14,916 nucleotides of DNA from Clostridia bacterium (GTDB lineage: Bacteria; Bacillota_A; Clostridia; Christensenellales; Aristaeellaceae), in contig BNUH01000066.1 of the NCBI GenBank assembly GCA_025997215.1, forward strand, positions 1 through 14,916, written 5' to 3'. Below the pieces are notes generated by a model. The model made no database searches and had not been told where the DNA came from. It saw nothing but the letters and a program-made list of their open reading frames with translations. Below, piece after piece: positions 1 through 7,349 of this stretch (positions are counted from its first letter, which is position 1; each line of letters starts with the position of its first letter). The position numbers and the translations under genes are program-made.

Positions 1-3000
1 ATTCTGGCTGTGGTGCAGGGGGGAACGGGCCTCTGGCTCCGAGAACCAACTTCCGCTGCGGCGGGTGCTTTCCTGGCTGGGCGCTTCTTTATGGTTGATG
101 GGTTTACACAATTGGCGCGGCACTACCATCCATGGCACATACACCACACAGATGGTACTATCTGCAGTAACGTTTGTGAACGTATATGTGTTGGTCGTAT
201 CGCCAGTATCACTACTGTTTGTCTTGTAGTTATAATCCGATGCGGATTGAAGTACCCCGTCGATATACACCCCAGCCAAGTAATAGCTATCGTTCGCCGC
301 AGAATTAACGACCAAATTTTGTCCATGTAACACGTGGGTCTTAGCATAGCTAGCTGGCGAGCCTGATGTTGGTGTACCGCCAACATACACAGTTGTGATA
401 GTGTGAAGAATCGGCTCGTAGAAGAATTTCGCCACGGCTGACCCATCCGGTTGAACGTCAATGCGTATAGATTCATTCTCTAGCGTATAACCAGGTATAT
501 TCCACGGCGTTCCTCTTGACGTAAATCTGACTACTGTACCATCGGCGTTAAAGTTGTTGAAGACATTCAGTATTCCCATGTGTGCCTTACCTGTCAACTG
601 GTAATTTGTGCCCGCATTCATGCCAGGTGGTAGGGGAGCGGTGGAAGTTTCAATCTTTACCGAGTTAGAGTTCAGGTTTTGCCTCCACCAGAATTCGACC
701 TTGAAATCAAATTCTTGCTCCTTGTAGTAGAAGGTTATCGTTTTTGGACTATTATCGACATCACCTGTTATGGTATACAGACCACCTGTATTCACGACAT
801 CGCCATCCGCATATACTGGATAGCAACCGACATAGTGCTTGGTATCAACAGTGCTCTGCAGTCCTTCCAATACATCCGGAAGCGTAATGATTCTCGTCTC
901 GTTATCCAGTATTGTAACGTATACATATTGATCGCTATCTGATGCATAATCTTTATGTGGGAATACCACATAGCCGCCCGCACCGCTATTAGCAGTGTCG
1001 TCCCAATATTTATACTGTACTCTATACTGCGCCACATTGTTATCTATTTTTACGTAGCGCGCGTAAAGCATCAGATCTTGCTGTACATTCTGATTCCTGT
1101 CGTATGGCGATGCTTCATACGCCGTACCATTTACCCGATACCAACCTGCAAACTGGTATCCGGCTGGCGGTTGTGCATTAGCAGGCTCACCAGCATTAAT
1201 GCTATCGCCTTTGGCCGCAACCGATGATGATACAGTCGTATGTCCTGCCTCTATGTATCGTGTGTCTAGAAAGTGTTGGTCGCCAATTGGCGCTAATGTC
1301 CAATTGTCTGGGGTTGCCACATCGCTGCATGTAGCGTTACCACCTGCATCAACTTTATGGTCATAGAACGTAATCGTAAAATCTGTCGATGCTGCCCAGT
1401 GTGCGTAGACGGTTATATCCGTCGTATCAAACATGTAGTATAGTCCCGATCTCGTATACTCTGTGCCTCCTTCTGGTGCTGTGAACCACCCAAGGAAGAC
1501 ATAGCCAGGCCTTACAGGTATTTCTGGATCGTCTGAACCTGTTATAGTACCAGCGGAATTTGTGATTGCCAGCGGGCCAGTAGCCTTTCCATACTTATTC
1601 TGCGGTGATATTGGCGTTCCTCCGTTTGAATCAAAAGTCACTCGGACTATATTATGCCAATAAACAAGATTCGCTACGAAACGCGGACTATTTTGTGCAT
1701 TGGACGTACTATTCACTCTCCACCATGAATCCGTTAAGGGTGTGTTAATGTGTGAATAGCTTCCATTTTGATTCGCTGCAACTCCCGACCATTTTGTGCT
1801 AAGAGTAAAACCTGTTCGAACCTCATTGTAGTACGGTGTATATATTAGGCGATTACCTGATTCAGCTGGATTAAAAGTATCCGTAGTGTCTTTCTGCGCA
1901 TCTGTTGCAGTCTCCCTCATAATGTTCTGCAACTGCCAATCACGCGAATAATTCGTGATCGTTGATGAGGCAGGAACTAATTTCAAATACCATGAGTTAG
2001 TGCCCGTATTCCATGTTTCCTCATAAATGTTTAATCTGACCCAGAACGTAGTTGCCGTGTTATCGATCCATGGGGCATAATCCCAGAAATGATAAACTCT
2101 GGCTGATGCGTCTGTCACGCCATTACCGTCGCTATCGTCGATATTAACAGGCATATTTATAGCCATTTGGGTAGGATTTTCAAGTATTTTACCTGCTCCG
2201 TCACCCTGATGATAACTATTGATATAACCATGCCTCAAGGCATACCAAGACTTATCAGCAAAAGCAGCATTCGCTAAAATGCCATCCAATGGCGCGCCAT
2301 ATGGAAGCCAGTATACAGTAGAACCACTACTATACGTATAGTTAGTGTGATTTGTTTCTATGTCCCCAGTGTCATTTTGAATTATCGGGTGTGCTTGCAT
2401 TCCGTAAACAATACGTTTGTAGAATACATGCAGTATATATACGCCATCTACACTTTGGGTCACATATGCTAATGGTTGGCCCGAGAGTGCGTTTGTTGGT
2501 AGCGTAGCTCCGAAACTGTTTTTACCTTGAAATTCAAACTTGCCCGCATATTCGCTCGTCTTATTCAAAGGACTTGTTAAGCCATTATACCACGTTTCTG
2601 TTAATTTCGTGAGATCCATCTCCGTAAGCAGTGGTCTCTGGAGTGTAGATTGTGCTACATTAACATAGTTGCTAAAAGTATTAGTGTACCCTGAGTTAGC
2701 AGTTGCAGCTGCAGCTGCAGCTGCACTTGCAAAGGTATTTGTTGTAAAGTTTAGATTTACCCCTTCTTGGTAATAGTATATTTGATAGAAGAAAAGAGTT
2801 GAATCCGACCAGAAGGCATACAAATCAACCACCTTGTCGGGTGGTGTCCCAACCGGAATGATTGGAGATTGACCCATAGTACCTGTAGTTATCTGTTGTG
2901 ATGTATTATCAGCGTTTGTACCATCAACATTTTCCCTTAAAAACCATCCAATGAAGTTTTTCCCTGTCACGGCAATCGTGCTGGCTGGAATAAAGCGCGT

Positions 3001-4341
3001 ATCTGTTGGGACTACTGGGTTAAGGAGAAACGCCTCCCCATACCGCAGCTGGATAGACTCAACCGGCCCGCCACCATTGGAATGGAAGCGGATATAGTAT
3101 GTTTCCCTATCATAATAATAGGTAATAATTGAACCGTGAGTCACTGGATCGGTAGTATACTCCGGTGCGTAACGTGTTGATAAGTAAAAACCTGCAGGAA
3201 TAGCTGCGATTCCAGTAGTACCACTACCAAGTTTATAGTCGTCAATACTAAATGTTATATTTGCATTCATCATTGAGATGGTTTTATCAGGGAATAAGGT
3301 ATCACCAACGTAACCGCTTTTTGTAGCTGCCCCTGTTGTAGGCTCAAATCTATATTGAATTTTGTACTGGATTTCTCCCAGTACATAGAATACTACAATT
3401 GGTTCTAGTTCAGCATCCGGCATTATGCCGGATATAATAGATTGGCTTGTAACCAGTTTTTCACCTGTTTTATGATCTAGCGTTGGGTTGTAATACCAGT
3501 ATGCGCTTCCTGGGGCTAACCATTCATCAACATCAGCAGGGAATGGTACCACCGCAACTGAAGCAAGCGGGTCGCTTTGTCCATTATAATCATATTTATA
3601 CGTTATCTGAAGGCGACGCAATTGGACAATATTGCATTGTATCGGAACATCGATAACGATTTCATTGTTGGCGTTTGGTGTTCTGCCTGTTAGTGTAGGT
3701 ACAGTATAGCTCATTGACAAGTTTGTTGGGTCATAGGTAATATGGTTGTCTTCATCAGTATAGCTTTGTATGCCGCTGTAGGGAACAATATCCCCTACCT
3801 GCACACCACTCACTACTTTATTCACATAAACAATGTAAGGAACGTTATTCTCATCCTCATCCATATATACAAACCGTACAACGATAGTCGGATCATCCGC
3901 TATGTATGGTATTTCCTTCGTGATAAGAAAGGTTCCGTCTGGCTGCGCTTCTGCATTAGCCATTGTTACATCATAATAATACACACCGTTATCATTATAG
4001 GTAGGATCAGGATGATAGTTCGCAAAATTATCAGTTGGATATTCGACATTGGAGTACCCCGGTTTTAGTACATGCGACAGTGTATCTCCTTCGTTTACTG
4101 GGCCGACCTCTTCAGTTTCGGGCATCGGAATAGTCCCAACCATATGGACAAATTTTACGTAAATGTCACCGGCAGCCAACAACGTAAAACCCGATCCTTC
4201 TAAGCTCATAGGCTCATTCGACGACGTTATTACAAGACTATCCGCCAACGCTGACTGAACCATCCCTACAGGTATCACCTGCAAGAACATCAATAATAAA
4301 ACTACATATGTAGATATACGTCTTACAGCATTATGTTTCAT
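1..4341 (-). CDS. Giant secreted adhesin-like protein with Listeria–Bacteroides/InlB-type repeats (3' end outside window)
   Basis: An open frame of 1447 codons runs from ATG 4341 off the left edge of the window without a stop. A strong ribosome site (TAGGAGGAT, about 8 nt upstream) supports the start. Residues 1–33 form a signal peptide: basic Arg-Arg, a Leu/Val-rich core and an Ala-Leu-Ala cleavage site. Two clear Listeria–Bacteroides/InlB B-type repeats are visible near residues 410–490 (FHSNGGG … FIGWF) and 897–982 (TFDSNGGT … GYVFLGWF … YAHW). A degenerate one follows at about 985–1090 (GYQFAGWYRVNG). A MucBP-like beta segment spans about 1095–1190. A poly-Ala run lies near residue 541. 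Such proteins are exported and usually act in surface adhesion or wall structure. No anchor is visible because the C-terminus is missing. It is the last visible gene of the LoaP-led unit, 54 nt after the preceding gene. Its base composition is AT-richer than its neighbours. The export call is firm; the adhesion role is inferred. Confidence 0.88.
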   Translation of the reverse strand, partial: MKHNAVRRISTYVVLLLMFLQVIPVGMVQSALADSLVITSSNEPMSLEGSGFTLLAAGDIYVKFVHMVGTIPMPETEEVGPVNEGDTLSHVLKPGYSNVEYPTDNFANYHPDPTYNDNGVYYYDVTMANAEAQPDGTFLITKEIPYIADDPTIVVRFVYMDEDENNVPYIVYVNKVVSGVQVGDIVPYSGIQSYTDEDNHITYDPTNLSMSYTVPTLTGRTPNANNEIVIDVPIQCNIVQLRRLQITYKYDYNGQSDPLASVAVVPFPADVDEWLAPGSAYWYYNPTLDHKTGEKLVTSQSIISGIMPDAELEPIVVFYVLGEIQYKIQYRFEPTTGAATKSGYVGDTLFPDKTISMMNANITFSIDDYKLGSGTTGIAAIPAGFYLSTRYAPEYTTDPVTHGSIITYYYDRETYYIRFHSNGGGPVESIQLRYGEAFLLNPVVPTDTRFIPASTIAVTGKNFIGWFLRENVDGTNADNTSQQITTGTMGQSPIIPVGTPPDKVVDLYAFWSDSTLFFYQIYYYQEGVNLNFTTNTFASAAAAAAATANSGYTNTFSNYVNVAQSTLQRPLLTEMDLTKLTETWYNGLTSPLNKTSEYAGKFEFQGKNSFGATLPTNALSGQPLAYVTQSVDGVYILHVFYKRIVYGMQAHPIIQNDTGDIETNHTNYTYSSGSTVYWLPYGAPLDGILANAAFADKSWYALRHGYINSYHQGDGAGKILENPTQMAINMPVNIDDSDGNGVTDASARVYHFWDYAPWIDNTATTFWVRLNIYEETWNTGTNSWYLKLVPASSTITNYSRDWQLQNIMRETATDAQKDTTDTFNPAESGNRLIYTPYYNEVRTGFTLSTKWSGVAANQNGSYSHINTPLTDSWWRVNSTSNAQNSPRFVANLVYWHNIVRVTFDSNGGTPISPQNKYGKATGPLAITNSAGTITGSDDPEIPVRPGYVFLGWFTAPEGGTEYTRSGLYYMFDTTDITVYAHWAASTDFTITFYDHKVDAGGNATCSDVATPDNWTLAPIGDQHFLDTRYIEAGHTTVSSSVAAKGDSINAGEPANAQPPAGYQFAGWYRVNGTAYEASPYDRNQNVQQDLMLYARYVKIDNNVAQYRVQYKYWDDTANSGAGGYVVFPHKDYASDSDQYVYVTILDNETRIITLPDVLEGLQSTVDTKHYVGCYPVYADGDVVNTGGLYTITGDVDNSPKTITFYYKEQEFDFKVEFWWRQNLNSNSVKIETSTAPLPPGMNAGTNYQLTGKAHMGILNVFNNFNADGTVVRFTSRGTPWNIPGYTLENESIRIDVQPDGSAVAKFFYEPILHTITTVYVGGTPTSGSPASYAKTHVLHGQNLVVNSAANDSYYLAGVYIDGVLQSASDYNYKTNSSDTGDTTNTYTFTNVTADSTICVVYVPWMVVPRQLCKPINHKEAPSQESTRRSGSWFSEPEARSPLHHSQN

Positions 4342-4395
4342 ATAGATTATCCTCCTATAGTTTGTCTGCGTCAGTTCCTTTTATTGTTATGACTG

Positions 4396-4848
4396 CTAGG
4401 CCGCAGGCTCCGCGGCCTCTTCAACCAATGTGATGGCGTACACCCATTCCCAGCGATAACTGGCATCGTCAACCTCAAAGCTGTACGAATCCTCATTCTC
4501 CGCGACCACGACAAAGCCCGTGCCGTCATTGCACTGCCACTGCGAGATGTAAGCGCGGCCGGCATCAAGGCCCTGCACCTCGGCACGGATGGTCACGATC
4601 TGGCCCAGCGTGACGGTATCGCCCTCCACGTCAAACCATACGTCGATCGTGACGGGCGTGTCGGTGGGTGCCGGTTCCTCGGACGGTACCACAAAGTGCG
4701 TGTCCTCATCCTCGGCTACTTTTTCCTCATCTTGCAACACGATACCCATCAGCTTGAGGTTGAACACAGTGCTGCTCTCCTCGAGTTCAGCCAGCGCGAA
4801 TCCGCTCAACATTAATAACACTAGCACTAAAGCGCTAATACGTTTCAT
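4396..4848 (-). CDS. Small secreted protein with C-terminal Ig-like domain
   Basis: 150 residues. The start is placed at ATG 4848 because an ideal ribosome site (GGAGGAA) lies 6–7 nt upstream. That site overlaps an in-frame ATG at 4863, which would otherwise add five residues. Residues 1–20 are a signal peptide ending Ala-Leu-Ala. An acidic linker (about 21–68) leads to a beta-rich domain at about 70–140 with the pattern T-x-G-Q … W-x-x-x-D-G-x-G-[FW] … S-Y-x-[FY]-x-V-D-[DE]-A-x-Y-x-W-x-W-V. The same pattern ends the neighbouring repeat protein encoded at 6268–4916, so the two domains are paralogous. The layout resembles the Ig-like domains of clostridial surface proteins, but no named family is claimed. 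It sits between the repeat protein and the giant adhesin in the same orientation, so it is probably co-transcribed and part of the same surface layer or complex. No wall anchor is seen. Confidence 0.82.
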   Translation of the reverse strand: MKRISALVLVLLMLSGFALAELEESSTVFNLKLMGIVLQDEEKVAEDEDTHFVVPSEEPAPTDTPVTIDVWFDVEGDTVTLGQIVTIRAEVQGLDAGRAYISQWQCNDGTGFVVVAENEDSYSFEVDDASYRWEWVYAITLVEEAAEPAA

Positions 4849-4881
4849 TATGAATTCCTCCATATTTAGTCAGTATAAGCA

Positions 4882-4911
4882 AAGCTCTCCGGGCATTGCT
4901 GCCCGGAGCTT
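4882..4911 (-). terminator. Intra-operon terminator-like hairpin
   Basis: Immediately after the TAG stop at 4918–4916, the transcript can fold with the arms GCTCCGGGC and GCCCGGAG, a 6-nt loop, and an outer AAGC/GCTT extension separated by a 2-nt bulge. The following transcript (CTTTGCTTATA) is only modestly U-rich, so it may be a weak or conditional terminator, or an mRNA-stabilising hairpin. It lies between the first and second secreted-protein genes of the unit headed by a LoaP-like antiterminator, where antitermination would matter. Confidence 0.55.
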
Positions 4912-4915
4912 GTTA

Positions 4916-6268
4916 CTATTCGTCAAATATTACGACAAACACCCAGTTCCAGCCGTAATTCGCCTCGTCCACGATGTAACTATATGAGGCATCATCCGTG
5001 GCGACGGTTATCCATCCAGAACCATCGTCACGCCGCCACTCGGTGTGGTACGCCTCGCCTTCAACAATCCCCACCACCGTCGCGGTAAGCGTGACCGTCT
5101 GCCCAATCGTAACGCTGTCCTGCGCATCGGTGGTGATGGTGATGGCGATTTCTGGACGTGGCGTCGGAGATGGCGTTGGGGAAGGTTCTAGACCGTCGGT
5201 CGGTTCTGGAGTGGGTTCTGGTGTTGGTTCCAGACTGGCGGTCGGTTCTGCTGTCGGCTCGGCCGTGGGTTCCGCTGTTGGCTCTGCCGTGGGTTCTGCT
5301 GTCGGCTCCGCCGTTGGCTCGGCCGTGGGTTCTGCCGTTGGTTCCGCTGTCGGCTCTGCCGTTGGTTCTGCTGTCGGCTCCGCCGTGGGTTCTGCTGTCG
5401 GCTCCGCCGTTGGTTCTGCTGTCGGCTCGGCTGTTGGTTCCGCTGTCGGCTCTGCCGTTGGTTCTGCTGTCGGTTCGGCCGTTGGTTCTGCTGTCGGCTC
5501 GGCTGTGGGTTCTGCTGTCGGCTCGGCAGTCGGCTCTGCCGTGGGTTCTGCTGTCGGCTCTGCCGTGGGTTCTGCTGTCGGCTCTGCCGATGGTTCTGCT
5601 GTCGGCTCGGCTGTGGGTTCCGCTGTCGGCTCGGCAGTCGGCTCGGCCGTGGGTTCCGCTGTCGGCTCTGCCGTTGGTTCCGGCGTCGGCTCTGGCGTGG
5701 GTTCCGGCGTCGGTTCCGGCGTCGGTTCCGGCGTCGGTTCCGGGGTGGGTTCCGGCGTCGGCTCGGGCGTCGGCTCCGGTGTGGGTTCCGGCGTCGGCTC
5801 TGGAGTGGGTTCCGGCGTAGGGGTATGCGTCGGCTCTGGCGTCGGCAGCGGCTTGAAGCCCGGCGTCAGTATCACGTTCTGCGTTATAGCTGTCCCGAAT
5901 GCAAATGGTGCCGCGACACCCTTCAAAGACCAGTATGTAAATTCGAAACCCTCCGGTATCGGTGGCAGGACATCCGGCTTCTCGATCGGCCGTCCCAGCT
6001 CAAGTTCGCGCGACTTCCACACCGTGCCGTCGGGTAAAACAAACTTGACAGTGTACACGGGAATCGGCGTCGGTGTCGGCTCTGGCGTAGGTTCAGGCGT
6101 TGGCACGGGCGTTGGTTCCGGCGTCGGCTCAGGTGTTGAAATCGGTTCAGGCGCAGCCTGCAATACATCCGCCGGGCCTTGATCCACAACCCCTTCGGCC
6201 AACACCGATCCTACCGATCCTAACAAACAAGCCAAACACAACGTAATAGCCAGAATTTTCTTAAACAT
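4916..6268 (-). CDS. Secreted Pro-Glu-Pro-Thr/Pro-Thr-Ala-Glu repeat protein with InlB-type and Ig-like domains
   Basis: 450 residues. ATG 6268 is preceded by AAAGGAGAA at good spacing, and the ribosome site abuts the stop of the upstream antiterminator gene (11-nt gap), so translational coupling is likely. Domain order: signal peptide 1–24 (Val-Leu-Ala), Pro-rich linker 39–70, one Listeria–Bacteroides/InlB B-type repeat 71–137 (YTVKFVLPDGT … FEFTYWS), a long linker 141–370 built of Pro-Glu-Pro-Thr and then Pro-Thr-Ala-Glu units, and a C-terminal Ig-like domain 371–450. The last domain matches the one in the next gene. The linker should behave as an extended acidic stalk holding the Ig-like domain away from the envelope (inference). 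No LPXTG or S-layer anchor is visible, so attachment is unknown. The opposite strand carries a long Val-Gly-Ser-Ala ORF that only mirrors this repeat. Confidence 0.9.
   Translation of the reverse strand: MFKKILAITLCLACLLGSVGSVLAEGVVDQGPADVLQAAPEPISTPEPTPEPTPVPTPEPTPEPTPTPIPVYTVKFVLPDGTVWKSRELELGRPIEKPDVLPPIPEGFEFTYWSLKGVAAPFAFGTAITQNVILTPGFKPLPTPEPTHTPTPEPTPEPTPEPTPEPTPEPTPEPTPEPTPEPTPEPTPEPTPEPTPEPTAEPTAEPTAEPTAEPTAEPTAEPTAEPSAEPTAEPTAEPTAEPTAEPTAEPTAEPTAEPTAEPTAEPTAEPTAEPTAEPTAEPTAEPTAEPTAEPTAEPTAEPTAEPTAEPTAEPTAEPTAEPTAEPTAEPTAEPTAEPTAEPTASLEPTPEPTPEPTDGLEPSPTPSPTPRPEIAITITTDAQDSVTIGQTVTLTATVVGIVEGEAYHTEWRRDDGSGWITVATDDASYSYIVDEANYGWNWVFVVIFDE
5159..5845 (-). repeat. 12-bp tandem repeat tract encoding the PEPT/PTAE linker
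   Basis: The DNA is a near-continuous array of 12-bp units. Seen on the plus strand they are variants such as GCTGTCGGCTCG, GCCGTGGGTTCC and GCTCTGCCGTGG, each encoding four residues. One block encodes Pro-Glu-Pro-Thr, the longer block Pro-Thr-Ala-Glu, with one Ala-to-Ser substitution. Unit changes keep the frame, so copy-number variation would alter stalk length and not abolish the protein. Third-position variation between units shows that the array is not freshly expanded. Confidence 0.9.
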
Positions 6269-6279
6269 ATTCTTCTCCT

Positions 6280-6905
6280 TTATAGTACTTTGAGATTTTC
6301 TCTATCAAACGCTACCCAGATTCGGAATGGCGTTTTACCCAGCATAACTTCCAGCAGCGCATTGCCTCTATGTTTATCGATCCTTTTGATCGAACCTTGG
6401 TAATCTTTTAACAATCCTGACGTGAAAACAATCTTGCCACCAATGGTGCAAGCCTTCGATACATCAATAATACCTTTGTTATCTATAACCCATCGCGCGA
6501 ACTCATAATCGCCGCCCTGTAATACCCAATCGCCATCAATATAGGAAAGAATATGTATCACACCTGGAACATTTCTTAACTTGCCTACGTCTAAATCTAC
6601 GGTTGTTTGAAAAAAGACATATCCCGGAAACGCTCGATCCTGGAAATACGACTTTTTTCCGTTAACGCTCTTATGCTTTATCTGTTGTACTGCGTATGCT
6701 ACCGTTCCCTGAAACAGACTGGAAATGCGTGCTGCTACGTGTTCTTCGCGACCGATGAGACAGAATATGCATCCGTACTTGCTTTCGAGTGTTTGTAATT
6801 TGACCGACTGACCGACTGACCGACTGACCGACTGACCGACTGACCGACTGACCGACTAGCATACTCATCATCCACCACATCATTACAGTCAAATAAACTT
6901 GACAT
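6280..6905 (-). CDS. loaP: LoaP/NusG-family transcription antiterminator, phase-variable (out of frame as sequenced)
   Basis: From 6855 to 6280 the minus strand encodes a complete NusG-like protein: an NGN domain (YGCIFCLIGREEHV … AFPGYVFFQ … KLRNVPGVIHILSY), the linker GIIDVSKA typical of LoaP/RfaH relatives, and a KOW domain (SGLLKDYQGSIKRIDKHRGNA … IWVAFD). That frame has no ATG, GTG or TTG before the NGN domain; its first is an internal GTG at 6561. It meets a TAG at 6858–6856. The plausible start is ATG 6905, with GGAGGG about 7 nt upstream, in a different frame joined through an 8-bp repeat tract. As sequenced, translation from 6905 ends at 6735 after 56 residues. With six repeats the frame is continuous (205 aa), and also with nine (213 aa). 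LoaP proteins bind RNA polymerase and promote readthrough of terminators in long operons. The downstream surface genes are the obvious target (inference). Family call strong; symbol tentative. Confidence 0.8.
6801..6857. repeat. Octanucleotide simple sequence repeat, seven copies of TGACCGAC
   Basis: Seven perfect head-to-tail copies of TGACCGAC (6801–6856) plus one further base. On the coding (minus) strand the unit has no stop in any of its three frames and encodes Ser/Val/Gly/Gln/Arg, cycling every 24 nt. Because 8 is not a multiple of 3, each gain or loss of a unit shifts the frame. The tract joins the start-codon segment to the NGN domain of the antiterminator gene. Pure, uninterrupted units suggest recent or ongoing slippage. 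Confidence 0.97.
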
Positions 6906-7196
6906 AGCTTCGCCCTCCGAGCTAAGGTCGGCATTCACACAGGTACCGTATGTCCGTCAGCAGTACTCATGCACAGAGGCGCAAGTAAGCACGCTTGATT
7001 TCATATGACTTACTAAACTCGCAGACGGCATAAAGGCCACCGCAACCATTCCGGCTCAACAGAATTAGCTAATTACCTACGCTGGCAACCATCTCCTCCC
7101 AATTTGTCATTCATCGACAAAGAACCTCGTCCCATTTCGTTCCAACATGACAACGCTCACGACTTCTGCGGTGATTCTAGAGACCTATTTTACTAG
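6906..7196 (-). promoter_or_regulatory. Long 5' leader of the loaP–surface protein operon
   Basis: About 290 nt separate the predicted transcription start (near 7196) from ATG 6905, and no convincing gene is present. The leader contains a perfect 12-bp palindrome AATTAGCTAATT (7063–7074) and a stem AGTAAG/CTTACT (7014–6984). GAGGG (the ribosome site of ATG 6905) sits in the loop of a small GCTCG/CGaAGC stem. LoaP relatives are known to act through RNA structure in leaders, so this could be a cis recognition element. That assignment is inference. Confidence 0.4.
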
Positions 7197-7202
7197 AGGC
7201 TT

Positions 7203-7231
7203 ATTTTAGCATTTTTATCTTTTTTTGTCAA
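7203..7231 (-). promoter_or_regulatory. Sigma-A promoter for the loaP–surface protein operon
   Basis: The minus strand carries a perfect -35 TTGACA (7231–7226), a 17-nt A-rich spacer and -10 TAAAAT (7208–7203, 5 of 6 matches). It points towards the antiterminator and lies downstream of the spo0A terminator hairpin, so the surface operon has its own promoter. CTAGAG occurs twice, 16 bp apart (7177–7182 and 7193–7198), around the expected transcription start. Confidence 0.75.
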
Positions 7232-7289
7232 GCAGCCTTTTCAAAAACAATGAACATTAGATATATGGTTTTGTTGTAGGACAAATGTA

Positions 7290-7312
7290 AGGGCGGATTC
7301 ATAATCCGCCCC
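7290..7312 (-). terminator. Hairpin downstream of spo0A (terminator or interspersed hairpin element)
   Basis: Arms GGGCGGATT (7291–7299) and AATCCGCCC (7303–7311) are perfectly complementary around a 3-nt loop. This is a very stable 9-bp stem 38 nt past the spo0A stop. No T-run follows on the minus strand, so it is not a textbook intrinsic terminator. It may be a bidirectional or Rho-independent-like block, or a copy of a small interspersed palindrome. Confidence 0.55.
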
Positions 7313-7349
7313 TACTAATCATTATATGTCGGAAAACAAAACGGCGCTC

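Noticed and set aside
679..1227. Small ORFs on both strands in the first kilobases
   Set aside because: They overlap the continuous giant minus-strand frame, which carries the domain motifs; these are shadows.
4998..6182. 394-codon plus-strand ORF of Val-Gly-Ser-Ala repeats
   Set aside because: It is the complement of the PEPT/PTAE repeat, with no signal peptide or ribosome site. The minus-strand gene has both plus recognisable end domains.
6607..6798. Plus-strand 63-codon ORF
   Set aside because: It lies opposite the NGN-domain frame of the antiterminator, which has clear family motifs.
6801..6857. Possible CRISPR or mobile-element repeat
   Set aside because: Units are 8 bp, perfectly contiguous and without spacers, so this is a simple sequence repeat.
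6671..6934. Minus-strand frame MPTLARRAK… through the repeat as a real protein
   Set aside because: It has no ribosome site at ATG 6934 and no protein-like composition after the repeat. It is best explained as the wrong-frame reading of the antiterminator gene.
7113..7119. 0A box in the loaP leader (TGTCGAT on the minus strand)
   Set aside because: It is one mismatch from a 7-bp consensus, single and downstream of the predicted start. Too likely by chance to link Spo0A to the surface operon.
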